This document shows positions 12,197 through 22,851 of a stretch of DNA of 64,000 nt, piece by piece. Position numbers and translations under genes: made by a program. This DNA is from Silene conica (Eukaryota > Streptophyta > Magnoliopsida > Caryophyllales > Caryophyllaceae): the NCBI GenBank assembly GCA_029255685.2, contig CM055315.2:56267181-56331180 (forward strand), written 5' to 3'. The notes beneath the pieces were generated by a model. The model had not been told where the DNA came from and made no database searches. It saw only the letters and a program-made list of their open reading frames with translations. The number at the start of each line of letters is the position of its first letter. Positions within the stretch are counted from its first letter, which is position 1.

Positions 12197-13518
12197 CATA
12201 AAAATAATAAGAATAATAAGAATAACCATAGCTATTATCAAAGACGTGACAACAACATAGTAACCAACAGCCCTCCGACCAACCCACTTCACAACTCCTT
12301 CGACAACCCTTCCACAGCCCGAACCACCACCACACCACTGTGGTTGAGACCACCGAACCATGGTGCAACAAATGACCCTGACCACCACTCCACACTTGAC
12401 CTGGACAGCCATCGAACTAACCCCAAAACACGCTGGTCACAAACCCAAACCCAGTTCCTGTACTTACCTGTGTTACCACCCTCCTTACACACACCCCTAA
12501 CCACCTGCCAACACCACCACCGCCATAACTAAGCACTACCCACGACACCCTACACTACCCATGACACCCTGGTGGCAACCACCAAGCCTCGACACCACCA
12601 TACCACCCACAACCAACCTTACAAAATCCCTGCCCAGAAACACTCTTCTGAAACCACACCCTAACAACTCCTGTACCCCCAACGAGTCTCGTTCTAACAC
12701 CCTCACGACACCCCCATAACCACCACAAGAACCACCAGACCACTCCCTTGACTGCAACAAACAACTAGACCAAAAGCCCATAACTGACACAACCTATAAC
12801 TCTTTCATAAACAACCACAAACATTCACGTTCAGCAATGCAATCTGTAACAGAACACGAAATGACTCTGACATGGTGGTTTAGCCACCACGTACGACGGT
12901 CACAGAGACCAACGGCGACCACCCACTGATCCAAAATTGACTAGTGAACTTCATAGATTAAAGATAAACAAAGATCTGCCCATAACAACACGATTATACA
13001 AACAAAACACGAATTGAAACTGAGCAGGAAAACTGAAAAAACAGAGAGGCAGTGCGCGTACCCTACTTTAGACACTAATCGAGCCACCAAGGACCACCCT
13101 AAACCACCAACTGATCCCTCCTTCTTGAACTATGATGTGTCGGCTGTGAGATGAAGTGAGAGTGGGAGGCGCTTTAGGTTTAGGGTTAGGTTTTCGAGGA
13201 GCTTATATGTATGGGCAGCAGATAGAATTTGTTGTGGTTTGAGCAGTGGAGTGATGTGTCGAGTTGGGCTGTTTTACCCATAACACGCACCTCGAGGCCC
13301 AACCGACACCCTTGCACGCATCCCTAAACCTTAAAGCACAACTAGAGCGTGACACGATACTAAAACCCGTACCCGACACTTCACTATTCTTATACAAAAT
13401 ACAAGAAACGTAAGCGATAAACTAATTATCGATCTAAAACGTTCAACTAATTATCACACGTTAAAGTAATATAATACAAATGAATAAAATAGAATACGAT
13501 ACAATACGGAGTATTACA
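10989..13518 (-). repeat. LARD1 5' LTR (complete, 2530 bp)
   Basis: Starts TGTAACACC and ends GTATTACA. It contains the AAT microsatellite near 12130-12195 and the undisturbed target of the CACTA insertion near 11490. The first roughly 350 bp and a later CCTACCTCAATT block resemble the LARD2 LTR. The flank at 13519 is AAATC; the matching duplication on the other side lies outside the window. Confidence 0.9.
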
Positions 13519-14320
13519 AAATCGTATGCTAGTTTGTTATTTTACATCCGTCTTAAGACTATTAAATCTCGCATCTCCTTCCCCTCTTTGTTCGCGTGAA
13601 TTTCGAATCCTATTCATTTATTGTTTATAATCTGATTTATATCCTTTTATCATGTCATATGCTAGAATTTCCATTGTCGTTATAATCTTTGTCATTCTCA
13701 CTATGAGTAGCTAAATCCTTAATATGTTGGGATGAGGGAGTTGTGTCGAACATATAATATGTAGTAGTCGGGTTAGACCGTCTTTGGTGGGAGTAACTGT
13801 TAAACAAATTTATTTTATGTTCGGTTTAGTGAGTGCATGCATGAGACCTTACATCTAGTTAATTCCCGACCTAGACCGGAAGGTTGGAAGGGTAAGACTT
13901 GTTTAATGATTTTAAATAGTTTTTGTGAGAGCGGAAGTTAAGCAAAAACGACCTTAGGGCGACTTAAGACCGGAAGGTATAGTCGGGTTTGAGACTTGAC
14001 CGTAATAACCCAGCCTTTCCCACTAATTAGAGGCCTATCACATTTACGACTATCATATGTAAGACGCAACGACCCGAATTCCCAACATATTCCTTTCCCT
14101 TGATTTTTATCTCAACTTCTGTTATCCACTTTCGTGTTCTTGTTCTTTGCATTTTTCTCATATCGTAGTTTAGTTATCACGAATTAAACCCCCCATATCT
14201 GTGACCATAGGTAAAAACTGTTAGTTAAGCAAGTTTGCTTCCCTGAGGAGATCGACCCTATTTACCGCTAACTTATGTTAGTAGGACCTTGGCTTTTATT
14301 TTTGGTGTATGAACGACACG
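13519..14320 (+). other. Probable end of an older Ty3-type LTR hosting LARD1 and Athila
   Basis: No ORF is present. The last 120 bp contain CCCTGAGGAGATCGACCCTA, then TACCGCTAACTT and GAACGACACG. This is similar in style to the end of the adjacent Athila LTR (GTGGTTCGACCC, then CAACGACGG) just before its primer site. I infer a partial LTR of an older Athila/Tat-like element into which both neighbours inserted. The continuation past the inserted elements is outside the window, so this stays unproven. Confidence 0.4.
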
Positions 14321-15574
14321 TGATACGTGCCTATACTATGCATTTTATTTATACTTTCGGCACGTATTTCTATGCATTTTCGTAACTTTTAGTTACTATT
14401 GCTCCCGAAACGGTTTACTTTGGCATTTCTATGTTTTAATTGTAGGAATAAGCGGAAGTGAGCAAAACCGAACTTTAACCGTCCTCCGGAAGCTATTTTG
14501 AGTGTTTACACGAAGCAAGGATCCGGACTCTTAAGCCAAGGGTTGCGTACAAGCAAATTCAAGGCTGGGATACACAGGAATCGGTCGACCGACCTACCTA
14601 ACAGGTCGACCGACCAGCGCACAGTTCCAGAAATCCCTGATTACAGCACCCGAGGTCGACCGACCTACTCAAGAGGTCGACCGACCTGGTGACGGGTTCC
14701 GCCACTTTTATTTCGGTTTTTATTCTTTTAATCTTGTAATTAGGAGACTATTTAAGAACGCCTAAGCTTTGTAATTAGGTTAAGCAGTCCACATTAGCAA
14801 AAACTCCATAGTTTAGAGAGACAAATTTCCAAGTTCTTAGCTTTGTTCTTAATTTCCAATTGATTTTGTAAGTTTTATGCAATTTAATCTTTCCTTGTAT
14901 TTCAATTCCATTGTTCATCTTATTATTGTTATTCAATTCATGTTTCCCTCTTTTGAATCTTCATCTTCAATTATGTTATCTTCCTTGTTGTTCTTCAATA
15001 TTGTTAGTTCTAGTTTTATGATTATGAATATGCATAGCTAATTCTTGTGATTAGGAATTAGGGGAACCATGGGCAAGATTAGATTTTAATGGTTTTATGA
15101 TTAATTTACCAATCCCCATTGTTGTTGGTGAACTAATTCTTTGAGATTGAAAGATTGTTAGGATTAGTTTAACAACAACTTTGGGATTGCCCTATGAACG
15201 AAAGTTTAGTGCTTTTCTAGGAACCCTAAGACCGTAAGGATTGGGTAGAGTATTGACCTAAAGGTTTATTCTTTGTTCCTTGGGATTGTGTTATTTAGTT
15301 ATTTTACCCTTTATTGACTTGTCCTAGCCATGGGGAACCGAAGTTCCTAATCTCCTTTTACCTTGTTTTAGTATTCTTGTTTATTTTGCTATTTTTAGTT
15401 GTTAGTCCCATCATCAATCAAAACCCCCGTTTTTTTGGTTACTTTCAATAGACTTTAAATTCACAAACATTATTAACCTTGTCTCTCTGTGGTTCGACCC
15501 TTGACTTATCCTATCTAGTTTAAGCTGAGGTTTTTATAAATCTTATCTTTGGCACCCCTCAACGACGGGTGTCA
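14321..15574 (+). repeat. Athila 5' LTR (1254 bp)
   Basis: Starts TGATACG and ends GGTGTCA, 5 bp before the primer site. The first 867 bp are repeated at 59199-60067. It contains two pairs of the GGTCGACCGACC motif. A candidate 5-bp duplication ACACG lies at 14316-14320, but its partner is not in the window. Confidence 0.92.
14583..14686 (-). repeat. Two 21-bp-phased GGTCGGTCGACC pairs, Athila 5' LTR
   Basis: GGTCGACCGACC occurs at 14583, 14604, 14654 and 14675. Within each pair the starts are 21 bp apart; the pairs are 71 bp apart. The 9-bp spacers (TACCTAACA and TACTCAAGA) differ. Reading the complement, each pair is followed by CTGTGTA or CTGTAATCAG. Function unknown. Confidence 0.9.
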
Positions 15575-15579
15575 AATTT

Positions 15580-15597
15580 TGGCGCCGTTGCCGGGGA
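15580..15597 (+). other. Athila primer-binding site
   Basis: TGGCGCCGTTGCCGGGGA lies 5 bp after the LTR. This is the standard primer site of plant Athila/Tat elements. The rest of the leader is 15598-15655 and 33980-34078, split by the gag-only Copia insertion. Confidence 0.95.
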
Positions 15598-15655
15598 GAC
15601 GGTATAAATTTGTTTGTAGATTTCTAGTTTATTTTCCTTGTCTTAAGGAACTTAG

Positions 15656-16898
15656 TGTTGGGTTTAGTTATCTCATAAACTAATACTTTTAGTCATACTA
15701 ACATAATCTTATAATTAACATTTTAATTATCTCATTATTTAGATCTTATGCATGCTAAATTAATGCGGAAATAGGAGAAATTTCGAGCCCTTACACACGG
15801 TCCGAAATGTAATGCTAGTATGATCCTCCAAGTATTCAACAAGAACACCTCCTTTTGATGCACCAAGACAACCCCTTAACAAACCGAGACTTTGAACAAG
15901 CTAGTATAAGAATCGGATTACCCTTAAACAATGTAAGTTCTAATATGAACTTAGTATACTAATATTATATCTTTTATATAATTAGTATTATATTATCTTA
16001 TAATAATTATTTAGAGGATTTTATGTTGTATTATTTTCTCACCCTTAGAAAATCTAACAAGCATTAAGAGTAGAATGAATTGTGAGCATATCATATATTT
16101 AAAGAGTGATGCTTGGGTTGAGGTGAGGCCGGGTATGGGAAGACACAAGGGGAGACAAGTTCTCTAACCCATGCAACTTAGGGTGGCCTAGATTGTGTTT
16201 CCAAGACATGCCTTTAAACATGATGATTAAGGTGTGTTTAATACACAATAATAAACCCTCAACCACAACCACTTAGCCGCCCATTTTATCATAAAATGGA
16301 TTCCATTTTACAAATTTGTCAATTGTATAATTTGTATAAAATGTGACATCTTATATGTCACAAGTTAATACAATATAATTATCTTATCTTAAAACATATA
16401 AATATTTATCGTCAATACGATTTACAACCTTTGTATTAATTGACAAGTAATTCGAAATTACAATTGTAAAATGATTATTTATAATTATCGTCAATACGAT
16501 TTACAACCTTTGTATTAATTATAACCCGATTCATTCTAATTACGATATTATAAAATATCGTTTATTGTTTAACAATTGACACGTTTCAATTTTAAACATA
16601 AATCTTACAATAAGATTTAACCTCCGATTTCTCGGTATACGATTTTAAGGAATATGATCAAATCGTATCAATATACATTTGATCACTTTATCAATTAAGG
16701 GAATTGTCCTAAAGGTGTGACCTAAAGGGATCAACTGACCACCACCGTCATACGACAGTAATGTCAAACTCTAGCTAGCCAATCATTACCGATTAATGTT
16801 GGTCAGTTGACTAATATAATTCGTATCATCCCTTGCGCATTCTCGTCATGAGATTTAATTACGTGATCGCACTATTGTTGAGGACACATTTCCCAACA
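15656..16898 (-). repeat. Gag-only Copia 1, 3' LTR (1243 bp)
   Basis: Starts TGTTGGGTTTAG and ends TTTCCCAACA. The duplication CTTAG lies at 15651-15655. The adjoining purine tract is at 16899-16910. It contains the conserved two-stem hairpin at 16731-16810. Confidence 0.93.
16731..16810 (-). other. Conserved two-stem hairpin in Copia LTR
   Basis: Outer arms TCAACTGACCA (16731-16741) and TGGTCAGTTGA (16800-16810) pair over 11 bp. Inner arms GTAATG (16758-16763) and CATTAC (16784-16789) also pair. It sits about 88 bp from the start of the LTR in element sense. Homologous hairpins with compensatory changes occur in the other Copia LTRs of this window. Confidence 0.8.
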
Positions 16899-19306
16899 AT
16901 CTCTCACTTGTCCTCGACAAGTGTGCGTCACCAATTCTCTTGTCCTATTACAATCTCCCACTCAATGCAAGGTGTCTCTCTGAGGTCGTACTTGCATTCG
17001 ATCATATCATGAGTGGTTTCCTCGATCTGGAGAATAACTGTCTGACCGGAATTATCTACCATAGATACCTTCCGAGCGTGGCCACCCATTTCCAGTTAAC
17101 TTCTTCTCGAGTGGCCTTGAGATTTGAACAACCCTGACAAGGGGTGGACAATTTCTATCGCACTACTTCCTTCAACTAGTCACAGTCAGTCACAACCCAA
17201 AGCAATCCCATTTGACTCCAGTTACGAAAAGTCGTAGAGAATGGATCAAGGTTATGCCTAAACTGTACCATCTTGGGAGAGTAGTCTTTAGTCTAAGAAT
17301 TGACTCACAAGAATACTATAGCAGCTCTTGCCACGACCCGGCTATTATAAAATTTCCAGAACTCTATAAGCGGTCACATTTCCCGACAGAGTGCCTCTTG
17401 CAGTCTGCCTATGTGATCGACTAGTCATCACATATGACTCTATGGCACTTGAACTTGCCATCAGTCGCCTCACATTCTAGTCGCTTTGAGATGTCACCTC
17501 ATGTTAAGCGGCTAGGGGCTATACTAAGTCAATCTAATTCACTTATGGGGTTCAATATTGTCTCTTACAACCCATTTGGATTTTGACAAAGTATCTTTCA
17601 TTTTGAGTTAATTATAACTCAAATGACATTGTCATGCAAAAACAGTCAATACTATTTCATTTCATTTGATGCACGATCATCTATTTGTATTAGTGTTTTG
17701 CGAATAAACCTTTTATTCATGATTGCAAAACTTACAAATTTTCGTCTCCTTCCATCTCATATTATCTCATATAATATGAGCTTATTTGAGCACATATCTA
17801 GAACTCATTCTAGATCTTGAGTTCCCTTTTCTGAGGGAAGCTCCCACTGTTATCTTATAACTCGTGACGTATGGATAAACTAGAGGGATTAAAGAATCAC
17901 TCGAAATTATCTAGTCACTTATGTGCTGAAATCTATATTGTAGTTATTAGTGATTTCATTACTCTTACTATTTTCAAACATCTTGGCTATTTCATCAAGG
18001 TTATTCATATCTAACCATTTTGATTTCTAATGGGCGACCTTTTATTATCAATATAATAAACCTTCCCGTAAAGCTCCATCATTTTATGATATAAGGTATT
18101 TGTTCATCTAGAATTGAAAACCTCTTATTCTTTACACTTTAAAGAATCACTCATCCACTCTAAATGGTAGGTTCAATTCTTTAATGAATATCGCTCCCAC
18201 TAAAAACAATATCACTCGATTTCTTAAATGAACGTTTCATTTCTCGCAGGTAAATCTTTATTATCACTTGAATCATTATCACTATCACTATCCTTATAGT
18301 GATCTATTTTCATTCAATCAATCATCACCCTCTTTTCATGTCTTCGTTTCCTCGAGACGAATATGACATGATAATTTCCTTATAACTACATTGAGAGAAT
18401 TGAGATGATTTCTTCTCTTTTATCTTATAAATTTAGAAAAATCATTTATTCAGGAATCGTTTTCCTTCCTATTTCATACGGGGTTTCATGTCTCCTCTCT
18501 TTGAAACAATGAACATAAGGAACCTTTCCTCTTGTGTCCTCCCGTAGTTTCTTCAGTGTCCTCTCGTAGTTTCTTCAGTTCATTCATTTAGGGCTCTTCT
18601 TAAGTCTCCCATGTATGAATCTTCTCTAAGATCCTACATATATATCATTGGTTTGCGAGCGAACTATTTTCTCCCACTCTATCCTTTTAACAATAACTTT
18701 TACTTGTATAAGGATAGCAATTTCGATTTAACCAATGCATATGAATGTTTGAAGTTTTATAGGTGTAATGTATACATTCTCATTTTCACTTAAAATGATC
18801 ATCGTCTAATGAATTAATGATTTCTTCATTGATTGAAAGTATCTCATGGGGTGTAGTTCTCCGTTTTAATCAACACTTTGATTATATTATATTGATCGTA
18901 TCAATGTTTATTTCGTGACAAGATCACTATTATTCATGTTTTAACAAGGTATGCAACTTATTTTTAGAAATCAAGAAATTGATTAAGAACAAAAGTAGTG
19001 ACTCGGGTTGAAAACCAAGTTACTAAGATCCAAAATTACAACCATTGTTTTAGGATTTGAATCCTTGTCTTGCAAGAAAATAAATTGTTCTAATAAAATG
19101 CAAAATATGAAAGAAGACAATATGAAAATTAGAGCCTAGCTCTTCAAGTCTTCGATCAATTGGATGCTACCATAGCCATCCAAGTAAGGAACTTCATGCT
19201 TCCTTCTCCTTGCCCTTATTATTAGGAGGTGGCCCTTTAAAACAATTAAAAAGGGTAAATATCAACACATTTGTATCACTATACATAAGTTGATAAATGA
19301 CATGAA
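16899..19306 (-). other. Gag-only Copia 1, 3' non-coding region
   Basis: 2.4 kb between gag and the 3' LTR where a standard Copia would have pol. No frame over 80 codons and no pol motif is seen. The first roughly 300 bp (complement) match the 3' untranslated region of the autonomous Copia, with the shared words GGCCACTCGAG and CATTGAGTGGGAG. A 23-bp tandem duplication lies near 18535-18585. A short block around 18990-19020 (TTGAAAACCAAGT) recurs in element 2 at about 40280. Confidence 0.7.
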
Positions 19307-20026
19307 TCATAAACGAGAATTATTACCTACGGCGGTTGCTTTCCCATTTTTGAGATCGCTTAAGTATTTGGGGCAATTACGCTTCCAATGACCGATCCTC
19401 GTGCAATAATGGCACTTGTCTTCGGATTTCGAAAAAGAGGTGGAAGCGCCTTTCGAAAAGGTCTTTTCTTTGGTCGCTTTGGGCTTGAACGTTTTCTTGC
19501 CCTTGCCTTTAAAGGCATTCTTCTTGAAGCTCGTTTTCCCTTTCTTTTCGATGTTTAAAACATCCTTGGTGGAACTTTCATGAAGTCCCATGTCCCTTTC
19601 GGCTTGGACGAGCATCTTATGCAACTCATCCAATGTTGTCTCTTGGTTTCGCATATTAAAATTCACCCGGAATTGAGCATACGATTTTACCTTATTGAGC
19701 GAGTGAAGAACTCGGTCAATTATGAGAGAGTCGGGAACATCAACGTCTTGCGTTTTTAGAGTCTCCGCGAGCTCAACGAGTTTGAGCACATGAGGGCTTA
19801 TCTTTTGCCCTTCCTTAAAGGTAATATCGAAGAAGGCGGAAGCCGCCTCATATTGAATCACCCTTGGAGTTTGCAAAAACATGGTCGTAAGCTTGGTGTA
19901 TATCTCATACGATGTGGTCAACTTGATCATACTCCTTTGGAGATCCGGCTCCATGGAGAAGATGAACACATTTTTAAGAGCGGAGGACTCTTTCATGTAG
20001 GCTTCATAGGCCTCACGAGTTTGGAC
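19307..20026 (-). pseudogene. Copia gag, C-terminal part (interrupted by insertion)
   Basis: Reads on the minus strand from VQTREAYEAYM to a stop at 19307. It holds most of a Copia gag (UBN2-type capsid) and a CCHC zinc knuckle, CHYCTRIGHWKRNC, followed by PKYLSDLKNGK and a stop. The first 63 codons are at 28735-28923. The autonomous Copia split the gene at the duplicated CACGG. With the insertion and one duplication copy removed, the frame is continuous at 302 residues with no other lesion. The product would be the capsid protein packaging element RNA. The ORF appears to extend to 20065 only because it reads into the inserted LTR. No pol frame follows the stop. Confidence 0.85.
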
Positions 20027-20031
20027 CACGG

Positions 20032-21020
20032 TGTTGGGGCTGGTGTCCTTGACAATTAAGTACAATGACTTATTAAATCTCTTTAAGGATCACAAGGGCA
20101 TACTTTTGTATTATTACCAGTTGATCCACGTTTATCAATAACGGTTGGCTTGCTAGATAAGTTTGACGTTATTGTCATACGGATGGCGGTGATCAACTGG
20201 TCCCTATACGTCACACCTATAGGACACGTTTGAGAGATGTGAAGGTATGAAAATACAGTCACATTTACGCCGGATATGACTAAACAGTTAGTCAGAGGTG
20301 TTGACTAATAAATTAGTCAATAAGATGTTGAGATTATTATTTAATACGGATTAAATAATTTTAGCTAATACGGATTACAAGATTAATTCGTAAATTAAAT
20401 ATAAACGGTTATATTTAATTAAATATAGTATTCGCGTATTAATATAAACAGTTATATTAATTTGGGTAATTATACAATATCGTATTTTGTCAGACCATTA
20501 TTAATATATCGACTGTATTAATATCTGATAACATGTTACGATTTATAAATAAAACCCGCGAACAACTTAAAGCTAAACGGGTCGAATCACGCAAAGGTAT
20601 AAGGTAAGAGTGGAAAAAGCCCACCCTTACCCAAGACCCATTCGGCCGACCTAAGTAATACAAAAGGAGAGTCTTTCTCCTTTTGTCACTGACGGGTAAT
20701 TCATAATTCTCACAATTAGGGTTTTGAGAACATCTTTTTCCCAAAACTCAGATCTCACATCTAAAACATCTCAAAAGCTCTTCCCATATTGCAAGGCAAT
20801 TGGAGAGTATTTTCTAGCACACGCGGCATCATCTCAATCAAGTCTTGGGTGCAAGTTATAGGAGGGAATTTACTTTAATTCCTGTTCTTAGGCCATAAGC
20901 ACAAAGGACCAAAGGTTGAATTCTTTTTCTTATCCTTTTTAATCTTATGACTATAAACACAACTGTATTTTTCATTATAATCCTGCAAGTTTAGGGTGAA
21001 TACATGCTTTATTCCCCACA
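20032..21020 (+). repeat. Autonomous Copia 5' LTR (989 bp)
   Basis: Starts TGTTGGGGC and ends ATTCCCCACA. It differs from the 3' LTR near 20214 (CCCTATACG versus CCATATACG), near 20704 (TTCTCAC versus TTCTTAC) and near 20781 (CTCTTCCC versus CTCTCCCC). It contains the two-stem hairpin at 20116-20201. Confidence 0.96.
20116..20201 (+). other. Conserved two-stem hairpin in autonomous Copia LTR
   Basis: Outer arms ACCAGTTGATC (20116-20126) and GATCAACTGGT (20191-20201) form 11 pairs. Inner arms CAATAACG (20136-20143) and CGTTATTG (20167-20174) form 8. The 3' LTR copy spans 27830-27915. Relative to the gag-only LTRs, four outer pairs and two inner pairs change on both sides, keeping the pairing. 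Confidence 0.82.
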
Positions 21021-22851
21021 AGTGGTATCAGAGACTTAGGCCATGAAAATTTTACTTTTGTGTTTTTCATAAGTTTTTTTTAAAGATTTTGAAAAATCTC
21101 GTTTCTGCCGCTGCGTCGGTCGGTCGACCAGTATTAGCGGTCGGTCGACCGCCCCTGTGTGAGTTTTCTGTTTTTTTTTTTTAAAAAACAGTATCCTTTA
21201 TGAGTTTTCGATCTTGTTTTTCGATTCATGTTTACATATTGTTAATTAATCGATATTCTTAACAATATGTGAACCCTTGTTGATGTTAATTTTGATTTAC
21301 TTGTTTTAATCAAAGTTTAAAAGGTAAAAACTTGTTTTAATTTCAAAAAGTGCAGCGTTTTGCGTTTTCTGAAATTCGTTTTTACTACTTGTTGGTCGGT
21401 CGACCAAATTTATAGGTCGGTCGACCGATTTTACTGTTGCAGATTTTTCCGTTTTTCGGCAGGAGGTCGGTCGACCACAAGTTTAGGTCGGTCGACCTCC
21501 CCCCCCTGTAACAGACTCGTTTTTTTTTATTTTCGAAAATAACATGTTTTATTTTCACATGGCTTAAAATAATATACTATATACGGAAATAGTGTATTAT
21601 TTAGTGAAACGGTTCACCCTCGTTTGATATATATTGTTTTAAAACAGTTTAATATAATGGATTATATGTTTGTTAAAATTGGTGATTAAAACGGTATAGT
21701 CACTTAATTTTAATCTTAAAAGGTGGTTTGGTATAAATTTATTAATCATAATAACAGTATTATGTCATGTATAAATTGTTTTTAGTTGATACATTTTATT
21801 TATCGTCTTGTGAATGCCTTGAATGCTTTCAATAACGTATTTAATTTTTGCAAACGGTTGTAACTTAGTGTGGCCTTAGAAGATTGTGTCACCGTAATGA
21901 AGGGACACGATCTTGCTTGTAATTTTGAGATCTTGAATCTCCGTTTTGGGTTTTTGCCATGTAATTACTTTTGTATTTAAATTAGAATGTATCTAGGATT
22001 ACTTTTGTAATTTAAATTAGTAATTTTGTGAAGACCAAAGACAAGACGGAGGCCGGATGCTCACTCCCGCTGGAAGGACCAAGATGGAACATCAAGACAA
22101 GCTTCTAGGGTCCAACAGTGGATTCCAAGTTGTTTTATGTTTATTTTGGTAGGATAGGCCACACTAGGACTTTTATTTACGTTTATTGCATTTACCTTTA
22201 TGTTTTCTTCGATAATAGCTTGCATCATATTCCGCCTAAAAACCAAACCACCTATATCATGCCTCAAAACTGACTCATGTAGAGGTCTCGCGTTAGTTTT
22301 CTGTGACAATACAGATGTCACATGTCATTTAAAAGCCATCACTTTATTTAATTCATTCACGCAAATGCTAGTTTTTAGTTCACTTAAATATGGATAAATA
22401 AAAGTTGATGGGGTCTTCCTCGTATAACCAAAAATTGAGATTAGTCTTTATAAATCAGCCTCCCATGAATCCCTTCTTCGTCGGTAGGCATAATATGACC
22501 CCTTCTACGTCGGGTAAGTGGGAACAGATGATTTATTTTATCTCAACATCATGGTCACTCGATAATATTCCAGTGACTGAGATGGACTAATAGATAGGAT
22601 ATACGGAAATCTATCGACCAAGAGTTCCAACGATTGGAATTAGCCAAACTGTGGGCTTATCAATATACGGAAATTGAGTCTTGCGATCGTTTATATAATT
22701 CTTGAGGGAGATCAATTATATAAATGCATGAGTCTACGAGTTTAAATTCAATTTAATATAGACTTAAATCACAACAATAAGTTGCTTATATGGTTTTGTT
22801 TTATCTTCTTTCAGTGTAGAACACGTTCATTAAAACTGCTGTAAAACTAAA
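21021..22851 (+). other. Autonomous Copia primer site and 1.8 kb leader
   Basis: TGGTATCAGAG begins at 21023 and pairs with initiator tRNA-Met. The remaining leader has no credible gene. It is AT-rich apart from three GC-rich motif pairs at 21118-21497. A frame at 21360-21542 only reads through those motifs. Confidence 0.88.
21118..21497 (+). repeat. Three 21-bp-phased GGTCGGTCGACC pairs, Copia leader
   Basis: Units start at 21118/21139, 21394/21415 and 21465/21486, each pair exactly 21 bp apart. The second and third pairs are 71 bp apart, as in the Athila LTR. Spacers are AGTATTAGC, AAATTTATA and ACAAGTTTA. Downstream boxes are CTGTGTGAG, CTGTTGCAG and CTGTAACAG. These are perfect 12-mers in a superfamily unrelated to Athila. 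Confidence 0.92.

Larger units (their letters stand above)
1..13518 (-). mobile_element. LARD1: non-autonomous LTR retrotransposon, left end outside window
   Basis: Two long direct repeats flank an interior of about 3.67 kb with no long ORF. The right copy starts TGTAACACCCCC and ends GTATTACA. The left copy begins before the window; base 1 corresponds to base 11342 of the right copy. The complement of a tRNA-Met primer site (TGGTATCAGAGC) adjoins the right LTR and a polypurine tract adjoins the left LTR, so the element reads on the minus strand. No gag or pol is seen, so it would need enzymes supplied in trans. A CACTA transposon sits in the left LTR. By eye the two LTRs differ at roughly 11 sites over 2.2 kb plus an AAT-repeat length change. 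A close relative lies at 42181-48235. Confidence 0.88.

Noticed and set aside
14498..14692. 64-codon frame with RSTD/GRPT repeats in the Athila LTR
   Set aside because: Its repeats are only the DNA motif pairs read as protein; the 71-bp inter-pair step breaks the frame relation and there is no conserved context.
16899..19306. Decayed pol in the gag-only Copia 1 3' region
   Set aside because: No protease, integrase or RT motif could be read in any frame, and the matched blocks correspond to 3' untranslated sequence of the autonomous element.
20490..20744. 84-codon minus-strand frame repeated at 28204-28458
   Set aside because: It lies in the two LTRs of the Copia element on the opposite strand and has no known domain.
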